Source: Bradyrhizobium agreste (GTDB taxonomy: Bacteria; Pseudomonadota; Alphaproteobacteria; Rhizobiales; Xanthobacteraceae). From it: DNA of 64,000 nt. A program made the translations under genes and the position numbers. The stretch's first letter is position 1; each line of letters starts with the position of its first letter. The notes below the pieces were generated by a model that worked only from the letters and a program-made list of their open reading frames with translations, had not been told where the DNA came from and did no database searches. Positions 16,793-25,318 of the stretch are shown piece after piece. The stretch is taken from positions 248,001-312,000 of the forward strand of contig NZ_JACCHP010000007.1 in assembly GCF_016031625.1 (NCBI RefSeq). The letters are read 5' to 3'.

Positions 16793-18514
16793 CTAAAGCG
16801 CCGGTTTTGCGGCGTCGCCGAGATAGCCGTGCAGGGAGGCGACGACCTGCGCGCCCTCGCCGATGGCGCCGCCGACGCGCTTGACCGAGCCGGAGCGGAC
16901 GTCGCCGACGGCGTAGACGCCGGGCACGGAGGTCTCCAGCGGCGCCACCAGTTTGCCCTGGTTCTGTTCGGACTGCGCGCCCGTGACGACGAAGCCGCCG
17001 CGATCGAGCGTGACGCCGCAACCGTCGAGCCAGGAGGTGGCGGGATCGGCGCCGACGAACAGGAAGAGATTGCGGATGTCGGCGGAATCCTCGTCATCCG
17101 ACAGCCGGCTCTTCCAGCGGATGCGCCGCAGCAGCGAGGCCTCGTCGCCCTCGAGTGCGGTGATCTCGGTGTTGAACAGCAATTCGATGTTGGGCGTCGC
17201 TTCGATGCGCTCGATGAGATAGCGCGACATGCTGGCGCCCAAGCCGCCGCCGCGGATGATCATCAGCACTTTTTTCGCGTGCCCCGACAGGAATACGGCC
17301 GCCTGGCCTGCCGAATTGCCGGCGCCGACCAGGGCCACCTCCTCGCCGGCGCAGAGCCGCGCCTCCACCGGCGAGGCCCAATACCAGACGCCGCGGCCCT
17401 CGAACTTGTCGAGGTTGGCGATGTCGGGACGGCGATAGCGCGCGCCGCTGGCGACCACCACCGAACGGGAGCGCAAGATGTCGCCGCAATCCAGCGCCAG
17501 CGCGAAGGTGCCGTTGGCGCGCGAGCAATCCAGCGAGCTCACCGACATCGGAATCATGATGTCGGCGCCGAACTTCTGCGCCTGGGTGAAGGCGCGGCCC
17601 GCCAGCGCCTGGCCGGAGATGCCGGTCGGAAAGCCCAGATAGTTCTCGATGCGCGCGCTGGCGCCGGCTTGGCCGCCGAAGGCGCGGGTGTCGACGACCG
17701 CGACGGAGAGACCTTCGGACGCCGCATAGACCGCGGTCGCGAGCCCCGCCGGCCCGCAGCCGACGATGGCGACATCGTAGATGCGGTCGTCCTTGGCCCC
17801 GCCGATCATGCCGATGGCGCGGCCGAGCTCGGTCTCGCTGGGATTGCGCAGCACCGTGCCGCCGGCCGTGACGACGAGCGGCCAATCCTCCGGCTTCGGC
17901 GAATAGCGCGCGATCAGTTCGGCGGCGTCATGCTCGCTGCTGGGATCGAGCAGATGATGCGGCTGGCCATTGCGGGTGAGAAAGCCCTGCAGGCGCACCA
18001 CGCCGGCGGAGTTCGACGGCCCGATCAGCACGGGGCCGCCGATGCCGCCCTGGATCAGATTGACCCGGCGCAGGATCAGCGCGCGCATGATGCGCTCGCC
18101 AAGCTCGGCTTCGGCCACCAGTAACGCGCGCAGCCGGTCCGGCGGGACGAGCAGCACCTCGACATCGCCTTCGGCGCGGCCGTCGACCAGCGCCGGCCTG
18201 CCCGAGAGCTGGCCGAGCTCGGCCAGAAATTGCCCCGGCCCCTGATCGATCACCGGGACGACGTGACCAAGGCCGTCGCGTTGGCTGATGGCGACATGGC
18301 CCTTCAGCACCACGAACATGCCGGGGCCGGGCTTGCCGGTCTCGAACAGCAACTCGCCGTCGGCATAGGTGCGGATTTCGCCGAAATGCCTGATCCGTTC
18401 GATCTCGGCGGGCGTCAGCGCCGGAAAGGTCTGCTCGGGGCGGGTGAACCGCACCAGCTGCGCCTCACGGTCGGTTCGTTGTGTTTCGTCCTGCCCCATG
18501 GCCACGGCATGCAC
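16793..18514 (-). CDS. Cyclic-nucleotide-binding domain fused to a thioredoxin-reductase-like FAD oxidoreductase
   Basis: 573 residues. Residues about 30-150 form a cNMP-binding/CRP-like sensor (FGEIRTYADGELLFETGKPGPGMFVVL, with PGQFLAELGQLSG). The second half is a class II pyridine-nucleotide oxidoreductase: the FAD motif VGCGPAGLATAVYAASEGL, GGQAGAS, the NAD(P) motif VGAGNSAGQAAVFLS and the C-terminal FAD site VYAVGDV. The redox CxxC of thioredoxin reductase is missing; the corresponding region has a lone Cys (EARLCAGEE). So it probably does not reduce thioredoxin. Ligand and electron acceptor are unknown. The start at 18514 has GGAG close upstream; residue 6 is an alternative. Confidence 0.9.
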   Translation of the reverse strand: MHAVAMGQDETQRTDREAQLVRFTRPEQTFPALTPAEIERIRHFGEIRTYADGELLFETGKPGPGMFVVLKGHVAISQRDGLGHVVPVIDQGPGQFLAELGQLSGRPALVDGRAEGDVEVLLVPPDRLRALLVAEAELGERIMRALILRRVNLIQGGIGGPVLIGPSNSAGVVRLQGFLTRNGQPHHLLDPSSEHDAAELIARYSPKPEDWPLVVTAGGTVLRNPSETELGRAIGMIGGAKDDRIYDVAIVGCGPAGLATAVYAASEGLSVAVVDTRAFGGQAGASARIENYLGFPTGISGQALAGRAFTQAQKFGADIMIPMSVSSLDCSRANGTFALALDCGDILRSRSVVVASGARYRRPDIANLDKFEGRGVWYWASPVEARLCAGEEVALVGAGNSAGQAAVFLSGHAKKVLMIIRGGGLGASMSRYLIERIEATPNIELLFNTEITALEGDEASLLRRIRWKSRLSDDEDSADIRNLFLFVGADPATSWLDGCGVTLDRGGFVVTGAQSEQNQGKLVAPLETSVPGVYAVGDVRSGSVKRVGGAIGEGAQVVASLHGYLGDAAKPAL

Positions 18515-18538
18515 TCCAAAATTTCCAGCCGCCGGCGT

Positions 18539-18727
18539 TCAACGAGAGATCTTGCCGGCGGCCCCCTCATTTAGGGAACCGTCGTCGTTCTGCGAGGGGT
18601 CGGTGATTGCGGCGCGTTCGCGCGCCTGCACCTTCCGCCGCTTCAGGTTTTCGCGCAGCGCCGATTTCAGCCGGTCGTCCCGGGATGCCCTCGCCTGCCT
18701 CGCGCTCTTGTCAGTCTCGTCAACCAT
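18539..18727 (-). CDS. Small charged protein, conserved in Bradyrhizobium-like genomes
   Basis: 62 residues, highly charged and predicted helical (ARQARASRDDRLKSALRENLKRRKVQARERA). I recall proteins with this RLKSALRENLKRRK core in many Rhizobiales as stand-alone short genes, sometimes near murA, but no function is known. The basic surface might bind nucleic acid, which is inference. It ends just upstream of the oxidoreductase gene on the same strand (25-base gap), so they may share a transcript. Confidence 0.7.
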   Translation of the reverse strand: MVDETDKSARQARASRDDRLKSALRENLKRRKVQARERAAITDPSQNDDGSLNEGAAGKISR

Positions 18728-19043
18728 CTCGGCTCCGTCCCAGCAACCGGCAGCAGGATGCCATCGAAGTGTGGCAGCTCAAGAGGCGAGGCGATAGGAC
18801 CCCAAGCGAAACGCGAAATGGATCGAATCCGGCCCGAGGCCAACTGACCAGTTGGGCAGGGATTTGGGACGGCGAATCGGTGCAAAGTCGGTTGTTTCGC
18901 GCGAAAACCGGCAGTTTGGCGCCGATATCGGCCCGATTTTCTCGTTTTGACGAGGCTTGCAAGCTTGCACAGGAGGGGGGCTTGTGGCAGATATCGGCCC
19001 GCTTGGTAGGCCCCTTCAGCGGCCGATTCTTGTCCCAGCACAT
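18728..19043. other. Non-coding stretch of 316 bases before tRNA-Thr
   Basis: No gene supported. It contains two copies of GATATCGGCCCG (in the stretches near 18923 and 18990), and presumably the divergent promoters of the tRNA-Thr and of the 62-residue protein. No repeat family was recognised. Confidence 0.5.
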
Positions 19044-19118
19044 GCTGCCGTAGCTCAGTGGTAGAGCACTCCATTGGTAATGGAGAGGTCGACAGTTCAA
19101 TCCTGTCTGGCAGCACCA
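19044..19118 (+). tRNA. tRNA-Thr (GGT)
   Basis: 75 nucleotides including an encoded CCA. The acceptor stem GCTGCCG pairs with TGGCAGC (last pair G-T). The D-arm GCTCAGTGGTAGAGC and T-arm ACAG-TTCAATC-CTGT are canonical. The anticodon loop is TTGGTAA within CTCCA/TGGAG, giving GGT. Confidence 0.97.
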
Positions 19119-19140
19119 GCTTTCCTCACCGACGCGAGCC

Positions 19141-19548
19141 GTGTTGAACCAAGCCTTGCGCCTGGCCAGCGCGCCCGCAACAGCCACGGATGCGATCGTG
19201 ATCACACGTTCCCTGCCCTATGAAGGACTGCTCCACGAGATCGTCGAGCATAATGGCGTGCTCTATCTCGGCGGCATCGTCCCTGAAGATGCCGGGCTCG
19301 ACATGGCAGGCCAGGCCGACGATGTGCTGCGCCAGTTGAAGACCCTGCTCGAGGGGGCCGGCTCCGATCTCTCCTGCGTTCTGCAGGTGACGATCTTCAT
19401 GGCTGATCTCGCCGACAAGGCCGCGTTCAACCAGGTGTGGAAGCGCTATTTCGCGGCGGAGCATCTGCCGGCGCGTGCCGCGATCGGCGTTGCGGATCTC
19501 GGCCCGGGCGTCAAGCTGGAGCTGACCGCGATCGCCGCCCGCCGTTGA
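19141..19548 (+). CDS. RidA family protein (YjgF/YER057c/UK114)
   Basis: About 135 residues of the RidA fold. Members deaminate reactive enamine/imine intermediates or act as ligand-binding trimers. The body has GVLYLGGIVPEDAGLDMAGQADDVLRQLKTLLEGAGSDLSCVLQVTIFMADLADKAAFNQVWKRYF in family order. The Arg of the active site in the segment LPARAAIGV is present (R105 of canonical RidA). No ATG fits: the reading frame opens at GTG 19141, with TTG 19144 or GTG 19198 as alternatives. It starts only 22 bases after tRNA-Thr. Confidence 0.85.
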   Translation: MLNQALRLASAPATATDAIVITRSLPYEGLLHEIVEHNGVLYLGGIVPEDAGLDMAGQADDVLRQLKTLLEGAGSDLSCVLQVTIFMADLADKAAFNQVWKRYFAAEHLPARAAIGVADLGPGVKLELTAIAARR

Positions 19549-19594
19549 TCCCCCGCGCGACTGCCGAGGCGGGCAAGCTCGCTCATTCCTACGT

Positions 19595-20240
19595 TCACAC
19601 ATGAAGCCGTGCTCTCGCGGCGTGAAGCGCCCGAGTTTTGCTTTCCTCTTTTGCCCTCTTTTATGAAGAGGGCGCAGGGAAGGCCGGGTGCCGGCTGGCA
19701 CCCATGGTCCGCTCGCGCGAAAAAATTGCACACGCAATGCGCAGGCGGAAGACAGGTGGGCCGGAAACACCCGGCCTTCCCTGCGCGATGGTTTGACGGC
19801 TTATGCCTGCTCTCCCCGGAGCCGAGTTCCTTCTGGCCTCCGTCACCTCGCGAATTGACGATGCTTCCAGGCCCGGTCGAGCCCCAAAGCATCTCCGCAA
19901 GGCTTGACCGTAGCAACGACGGTCAGGACCACACGGTTTTGCCGTACGCAGCTTCCGGCTCCGCCAAGAGGCTTCGCCGGATGTTGGCGCCGTCCGTCCG
20001 CACGCAGTTCAGACCTCACGAGGTTCATCTCGCCCTGGTCCCGCCTCGCGTACCCGACGCAGCCGCGTCCACCGCACCCCGGTCCACGTTCGTTGCGACG
20101 TACGATCGCCCCTCTCCTTGGGCCGGGATGCGCGACGGATACCGCAATTCCGAATTTCGGTAAAGTGGAATATTTTCGTGGGAGGGGGTTGACGGGGTTT
20201 GCGCCGAGGGGGCTGTTTTGCCCGACGGGTCAGAAGCATT
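19595..20240 (+). repeat. Long dispersed repeat (about 0.65 kb), no functional gene
   Basis: The stretch can be read in all three plus frames as fragments with phrases such as MKPCSRGVKRPS, GRPGAGWHPW, FPARWFDGL and, near the end, LLGPGCATDTAIPNFG. I recall these phrases from many spurious 'hypothetical proteins' in Bradyrhizobium, Rhodopseudomonas and related genomes. The frames are interrupted and shift relative to each other, as in a degenerate repeat rather than a gene. Borders are approximate. No terminal inverted repeats or target duplications were identified. Confidence 0.65.
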
Positions 20241-20354
20241 GCGATCCATACCAGCTTGCGGTTGCGCCTCTTCGAAAGGTGCAGTCACGCGGCACGTTGA
20301 CCGCTCATGTCATGGTGATAGTCTTTTTACTCGCGGCCTGTCCGGGAGGACACA

Positions 20355-20558
20355 ATGGGATGGTTCGACCGCCTGTTTGGAAGGATGTCGGAGCCGACGA
20401 CCCCTCTCTTTGCGAGATTTCGGCGAAAATCGAAGGCACCGACCGACCCTGATCTTCTGAAAATCGCCAAGGAACGGAAGGGACACATTTCCCGACGAGC
20501 CGTCAGGGACGAGTATAATCGGCTGGTCCTGGAGAAGTACGCGCACGACAAGTCGTGA
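20355..20558 (+). CDS. Small basic hypothetical protein
   Basis: 67 residues (MGWFDRLFGRMSEP... ending YAHDKS), amphipathic at the N-terminus and basic overall. A strong ribosome site (GGGAGGA) lies 6 bases before the ATG, which is the main reason for accepting it. The N-terminal MGWFDRLFGR helix could associate with membranes, which is inference. No family is recognised. It lies between the dispersed repeat and a palindromic repeat with no obvious partner. Confidence 0.55.
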   Translation: MGWFDRLFGRMSEPTTPLFARFRRKSKAPTDPDLLKIAKERKGHISRRAVRDEYNRLVLEKYAHDKS

Positions 20559-20593
20559 TTGCCAATCGATCGTCGCGACCCGTCTGCAGTTCC

Positions 20594-20681
20594 GTAGCCC
20601 GGATGGAGCGCAAGCGTAATCCGGGATCGTTCAGCGCGAAGGCAATGGCCCCGGATTGCGCTCCGCTCCATCCGGGCTACG
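20594..20681. repeat. Palindromic repeat overlapping the 3' end of a coding gene
   Basis: Left arm GTAGCCCGGATGGAGCGCAA (from 20594) and right arm ending TCCATCCGGGCTAC (to 20680), each about 32 bp, with a 25-30-base spacer. The type 'GTAGCCCGGATG...CATCCGGGCTAC' occurs widely in Bradyrhizobium-like genomes. The right arm and part of the spacer encode the last ~16 residues and the stop codon of the minus-strand gene 20631-21143. Confidence 0.85.
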
Positions 20682-21143
20682 GGCCTGATGCCCAACGAAC
20701 CGCTCATCCGCCCGGCGCAACCGCCGACATAGCTCGCGATTGATGTTTTGCAGGATCATCACATAGGCGTGGATGTCCGCCTTGTAGCAGGCATAGAGCT
20801 TTTGGGCCGTCAGCTCGTACAGCACCGTCGGTGCCTCCGCGACCACTGTGGCGGAACGGTTTTGCATCTCGATCAGCGTCATCTCGCCGAAGAAATCCCC
20901 AGGCTCCAGACGCGAGATCGGGATGACGCTGCCCGCATGGGTCCGTTTGCTCACCGCGAGCCGGCCGGACTTGACGATGAACATCGAGCGCCCCGGCTCG
21001 CCCTCGGCCACGACGGTCGCATTGGCATCGAAGCGGCGCTCGACCAGCATCGAGATCAAGAGGTCGAGGCTTGCCTCCGAAAGACCGCCGAAGAATGGCG
21101 TCGCCAGCAGGAACGCTTTCAGATCGGGGGGCGTGACAGTCAT
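20631..21143 (-). CDS. Cyclic-nucleotide-binding domain protein with repeat-encoded C-terminus
   Basis: 170 residues. Residues about 15-125 are a single cNMP-binding domain (FGGLSEASLDLLISMLVERRFDANATVVAEGEPGRSMFIVKSGRLAV, then EPGDFFGEMTLIE, the phosphate-binding-cassette region). It lacks the HTH of CRP regulators, so it is probably a sensor that acts on a partner. The last ~16 residues (SPDGAERNPGPLPSR) and the TGA stop are encoded in the palindromic repeat at 20594-20681. An ancestral C-terminus may have been cut off or extended by that repeat. Confidence 0.85.
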   Translation of the reverse strand: MTVTPPDLKAFLLATPFFGGLSEASLDLLISMLVERRFDANATVVAEGEPGRSMFIVKSGRLAVSKRTHAGSVIPISRLEPGDFFGEMTLIEMQNRSATVVAEAPTVLYELTAQKLYACYKADIHAYVMILQNINRELCRRLRRADERFVGHQARSPDGAERNPGPLPSR

Positions 21144-21201
21144 TGCGCGAGGCTACGCCGGGGCGATGATCGCGGCAAGCAAGGCGGCGCAGCCAGGTTC
21201 C

Positions 21202-21324
21202 CTCATTGCGAACCAACGGGTCCGCGCGAAGCGCGGCCCGATGACAGGCTCCGCGACGCAATCCAGGAATGTGTCCGCGGAGACAGTCTGGATTGCTTCG
21301 TCGCAAGAGCTCCTCGCAATGACG
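21202..21324. repeat. Palindromic intergenic repeat (CATTGCGA type)
   Basis: Outer arms CTCATTGCGA (left) and TCGCAATGACG (right). The right half, GTCTGGATTGCTTCGTCGCA to the end, is almost identical to the right half of the repeat at 51479-51566, so these are two copies of one family. It lies in the gap upstream of the cNMP-binding gene. Confidence 0.85.
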
Positions 21325-21356
21325 CGGTGAGAAGCTTCACCTCCAGGATTCATCGC

Positions 21357-22001
21357 TCATTGGGGCGCGACATTCTCCCCGCGCAGCGTCCGCCGCTTTC
21401 GCCACACCTGCAGGTCAATCATGACTTTCCCCGTTGCGGCGAGAACGAGCGCACAGAGCGCCGCCTTCGAGATCGTCTCCATCGTTCCCTCGATCAGCAG
21501 ACAATGGACCACGCTGCCCACGACGATGACGATGGCGAGGGGAATATGGATGATGCGCCAGGTTCGCGGCCGCAATCCCAATCGCCTTCGCAAGAGAGCC
21601 AGGAGCGCAACCGCGAAGATGGCCCACATCGCAATCACGCCGAAGGGAGAGAACGGCGTCGGCGATGAGAAGGTCAGCGCGTCGACCATGTCGGGCGGGC
21701 TGGTGATCCAGAGGCCGGCGACATGGATCAGAATCGCCAGAGCAAGCGCGCCGCCGATCCAGTGATGGGCGCGCCTGTTACGATAGGCCGACAATCCCGG
21801 CAGGTAGCCGCCGATCAGCAAGGGCTGCACGAGCACGAGTCCGAGGGCGATGATCCCGGCGAAGCCGGCGAGGATGTAGACAGGACCGCGCCAGGCCAGC
21901 TGCTCGCTGGCTGCGGCAGCGGCGACCGGCACGCCGATCGCCAAGGCAAGGGCGACCCAGATCAGGGGCGCCCGGGCCGATCTCCATGCCGTCATCTGCA
22001 A
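21357..22001 (-). CDS. Ferric-reductase-like transmembrane protein
   Basis: 214 residues with about six transmembrane helices, in the ferric-reductase-like/YedZ type domain. Paired histidines are in helices with HHWIGGALALAILIHVAGLW (His near 75-90) and IIHIPLAIVIVVGSVVHCLL (His near 150-167), consistent with two b-type haems. There are no FAD/NAD domains, so it probably passes electrons to a partner. It lies 7 bases downstream of a Tat-exported dioxygenase-like protein on the same strand. I infer an electron transfer pair. Confidence 0.83.
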   Translation of the reverse strand: MQMTAWRSARAPLIWVALALAIGVPVAAAAASEQLAWRGPVYILAGFAGIIALGLVLVQPLLIGGYLPGLSAYRNRRAHHWIGGALALAILIHVAGLWITSPPDMVDALTFSSPTPFSPFGVIAMWAIFAVALLALLRRRLGLRPRTWRIIHIPLAIVIVVGSVVHCLLIEGTMETISKAALCALVLAATGKVMIDLQVWRKRRTLRGENVAPQ

Positions 22002-22008
22002 GTGGGCT

Positions 22009-22512
22009 TCAAGCCGGCTGCAGCACGAAGTGCGCCTCGAGGCTGGTCTCCTTGGCGCTCCGCATCACCGGCCGCAGGAAGACGGTCTTGAACTCGCCGC
22101 TGTCATAGGCGAGGTGGCCGTGCGGCTGGCCGAAGATGGGAATGATCTGCGGCATCTCCAGCCGGAACTTACCTTCCTTGTCGGTGAGCGTAGCGCCGTG
22201 GCTCTGCGGCTCGTGCTCCCGCCCTTCGACCGTGTGCGCCCAGATCTGGATGCGCTGCCCGGCCAGCGGAGCCCCGTCGCCGGCGCGGCGCACGGTGCCG
22301 CTCATCCAGAAACCGCCCTTGCCGATCCGCTCCACGATCGCCGCGCCCTTGCGGTAATTGTTCGCGCCGCCCAACATCGACTCGGTCGGCGCGAGGCCGC
22401 TCGCACGGGCCGGCAGCAGGAGGCCGGAAGCGCCGGTTGCAAGAAGCCCGGTTGCGAGGACGGAGCCGCCGGCCGCGAGGAGGTTGCGGCGGGTGAGTAC
22501 GACCGTGGTCAT
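22009..22512 (-). CDS. Tat-exported intradiol-dioxygenase-like protein
   Basis: 167 residues. The N-terminus has a twin-arginine signal (TRRNLLAAGG, residues 8-17) with a hydrophobic stretch and a cleavage site near PARASG. The rest resembles the beta-sandwich of intradiol ring-cleavage dioxygenases: RIQIWAHT, GATLTDKEGKFRLEM and GQPHGHLAY. Full iron-site Tyr/His residues are not all evident, so activity is uncertain. AGGAGG lies 7 bases before the ATG at 22512, fixing the start. It is likely transcribed with the membrane protein at 21357. Confidence 0.8.
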   Translation of the reverse strand: MTTVVLTRRNLLAAGGSVLATGLLATGASGLLLPARASGLAPTESMLGGANNYRKGAAIVERIGKGGFWMSGTVRRAGDGAPLAGQRIQIWAHTVEGREHEPQSHGATLTDKEGKFRLEMPQIIPIFGQPHGHLAYDSGEFKTVFLRPVMRSAKETSLEAHFVLQPA

Positions 22513-22650
22513 GTCAGTTCCTCCTGGCAGCGGTGCAGCTGCTGCGGGCAAGCTACAACACCACGTGCAGAACGCCCAGTTGGCGCGAGGGGCGTCAGTG
22601 GCCACAATAACAGTGTTGTGAACGGAGGCGCGGACCGCTCAGACAGCTTC

Positions 22651-22739
22651 GTAGGATGGGTAGAGCGCAGCGAAACCCATCGAGGCCTTGTCCGACGACG
22701 AAGCATGATGGGTTTCGCAAGTGCTCTACCCATCCTACG
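22651..22739. repeat. Palindromic intergenic repeat (GTAGGATGGGTAGAGC type)
   Basis: Arms CGTAGGATGGGTAGAGC (left, 22651 onward) and GCTCTACCCATCCTACG (right, ending 22739) are inverted, with inner arms GAAACCCATC/GATGGGTTTC. It separates the two divergent units 22009-22512 and 22787-23794. Confidence 0.85.
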
Positions 22740-22786
22740 CGCTGACACTACATGTGATGGCGCAGTTCCCTCCCGCCGGTGCCTCG

Positions 22787-23794
<1,008 letters not shown>

Positions 23795-23820
23795 GCGGGA
23801 TCCGCTCCGACAGAGGTGTG

Positions 23821-23970
23821 TTCCCTCCCCCCTTGTGGGGGAGGGTTAGGGAGGGGGGTAGCGTAGGAAAAGGTATCGATTGTTGAGCGAAGTATCGGGG
23901 TCGCTACGTAGCGGATGGAATCCCCGTGTGGCACCCCCCTCCCTGCCCCTCCCCCACAAGGGGGGAGGGA
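23821..23970. repeat. Palindromic intergenic repeat (CCCTCCCCCTTGTGGGGGAGGG type), 150 bp
   Basis: Inverted arms TTCCCTCCCCCCTTGTGGGG (23821 onward) and CCCCACAAGGGGGGAGGGA (ending 23970) with further pairing of GGGAGGGGGGTAG with a pyrimidine-rich CACCCCCCTCCC. It lies between two convergent genes and may act as a bidirectional terminator. Confidence 0.8.
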
Positions 23971-24009
23971 ACGGAGAGAGCGCTGCTCGGCGCCGAATTT
24001 CATTCCGCT

Positions 24010-24885
24010 TCAATCCGCAAAGCCGAACAGCTTGGCCGGATTGTGCACCAAGATCTTCTCCAGCTCCGCCTGGTCCGGCGCGTAGCGGTACATCAGCTCG
24101 AGCAGATCGGCATCGTTCGGCGGCTGCTTCACCGAGACCGGATGCGGCCAGTCGCTGGCCCAGACGCAGCGATCGGGGGCGGCCTCGATATAGGCGCGCG
24201 CGATCGGGATCACGTCGTCGTAGGGAGCCCCTTTCTTTGAGGTCTTCTCGCCGAGCGACAGCATGACCCAGAAATTGCCCTTGCCGAGCAGCTCCAGCAT
24301 CTTGCGCAGGTTCGGATCGTTCCTGCCGGCCTCGGGGTCAGGCCGCGCCATGTGGTCGATCAGCACGGGCACGTCGAGGTTCTCGTACTTGGCGACGCTG
24401 GAGACGATGCCGTCCTTCTCCGGCTGGATCTTGACGTACCAGCCGAGCTCGCGGATGCGGGCGATGGCACGGGCGAAATCGGCGTCCGAGAGTACGGCGC
24501 CGAGCTCCTGGCGGAAGCTGAAGCGGGCGCCGCGCACGCCGGCGTCGTGCAGCCTGGCGAGATAGGAGTCGCTGGCTTCCGCGAACACCAGCGCATTGGC
24601 GCAGCCGCGATAATTCGGGCCCATCGCCGCCAAGCCGTCGAGCACGACGGCATGGTCGGCGCCGTAGGTCGTGGTCTGCACGATGATGCCGCGCTCGATG
24701 CCGAGCGTCTTGTGCATGCGCAGCGCCGCTTCCCAGGTCGCGGTCGGCATCCGATAGGCGGCGCCGGGACGCTCCGGATATTTGTCGATCGGCCCGAGCA
24801 CGTGGAACTGGCTGTCGACGGTCTTGGGCGGCGGCGCCTTGCTTGGACGGCGCGGATTGGGGTCGAACGGCAAATAGGTCGGCAT
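24010..24885 (-). CDS. Amidohydrolase, LigI (2-pyrone-4,6-dicarboxylate hydrolase)-like
   Basis: 291 residues of the amidohydrolase TIM-barrel family. It begins with the motif VDSQFHVLGP (metal/lactone region with His), followed by GIERGIIVQTTTYGADHAVVLDGLAAMG, VLIDHMARPDP and the C-terminal WASDWPHPVS with the catalytic Asp. LigI-type members hydrolyse lactone or cyclic products in aromatic degradation. It is the last gene of the minus-strand catabolic operon (28623 to 24010). The true substrate is not known. Confidence 0.85.
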   Translation of the reverse strand: MPTYLPFDPNPRRPSKAPPPKTVDSQFHVLGPIDKYPERPGAAYRMPTATWEAALRMHKTLGIERGIIVQTTTYGADHAVVLDGLAAMGPNYRGCANALVFAEASDSYLARLHDAGVRGARFSFRQELGAVLSDADFARAIARIRELGWYVKIQPEKDGIVSSVAKYENLDVPVLIDHMARPDPEAGRNDPNLRKMLELLGKGNFWVMLSLGEKTSKKGAPYDDVIPIARAYIEAAPDRCVWASDWPHPVSVKQPPNDADLLELMYRYAPDQAELEKILVHNPAKLFGFAD

Positions 24886-24897
24886 GCGCAGGGCTCC

Positions 24898-25293
24898 TCA
24901 GTCGATCACGGCGGTGAAGTCGCAACTTACCAGCGCGCCGCCATCCATGTTGTCCATCGGCAGCGCGTGGCGCGCCGGGCGCGAATGCTCGTCCGAAAAC
25001 ATTTTCAGCCATTCGACATTGAGCGGGCCGCGGTTGCCGCGGTCCTTCAGCCACACCGTCATCTTGATGATGTCGGAGGTCGAGCCGCCGGCGGCCTCCA
25101 CAATCGCCTTCATATGCGCGAACATGTTGGCGCATTGGGCATCTAAGCTTTCGGGCATCGCATTGGTCGCGGGATCGCGGCCGAGGATGACGCCGGACAT
25201 CACGAGATTGCCGATGCGGCAGGCGTTCGGAATCGGGTTGACGTGCTTGAAGCCGCCGATGTGGATGCTCCTGCGCCGCGTTTGACCACTCAT
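24898..25293 (-). CDS. RidA family protein, possible 2-aminomuconate-deaminase type
   Basis: 131 residues of the RidA fold: GFKHVNPIPNACRIGNLVMSGVILGRDP, then CANMFAHMKAIVEAAGGSTSDIIKMTVWLKDR and the arginine-bearing RPARHALP. In ring-fission pathways of aminophenols and anthranilates, related proteins act as 2-aminomuconate deaminase, so a catabolic role is more likely than general imine clearance. That is inference from the neighbours (hydratase and FAH hydrolase). It starts 25 bases after the hydratase gene and ends 12 bases before the amidohydrolase. Confidence 0.83.
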   Translation of the reverse strand: MSGQTRRRSIHIGGFKHVNPIPNACRIGNLVMSGVILGRDPATNAMPESLDAQCANMFAHMKAIVEAAGGSTSDIIKMTVWLKDRGNRGPLNVEWLKMFSDEHSRPARHALPMDNMDGGALVSCDFTAVID

Positions 25294-25318
25294 GATGCGC
25301 TTCCTTCTTGTGATGGCT

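Noticed and set aside
18720..19205. A 161-codon minus frame covering tRNA-Thr
   Set aside because: It crosses the tRNA in antisense and has no domain or start signal.
19609..20163. A 184-codon frame in the dispersed repeat
   Set aside because: Similar frames recur in different phases across copies that I recall; the repeat explains the sequence better than a gene.
19044..20240. Genomic island integrated at tRNA-Thr
   Set aside because: No integrase and no repeat of the tRNA 3' end was found in the window; the RidA gene and the repeat after it fit normal chromosome.
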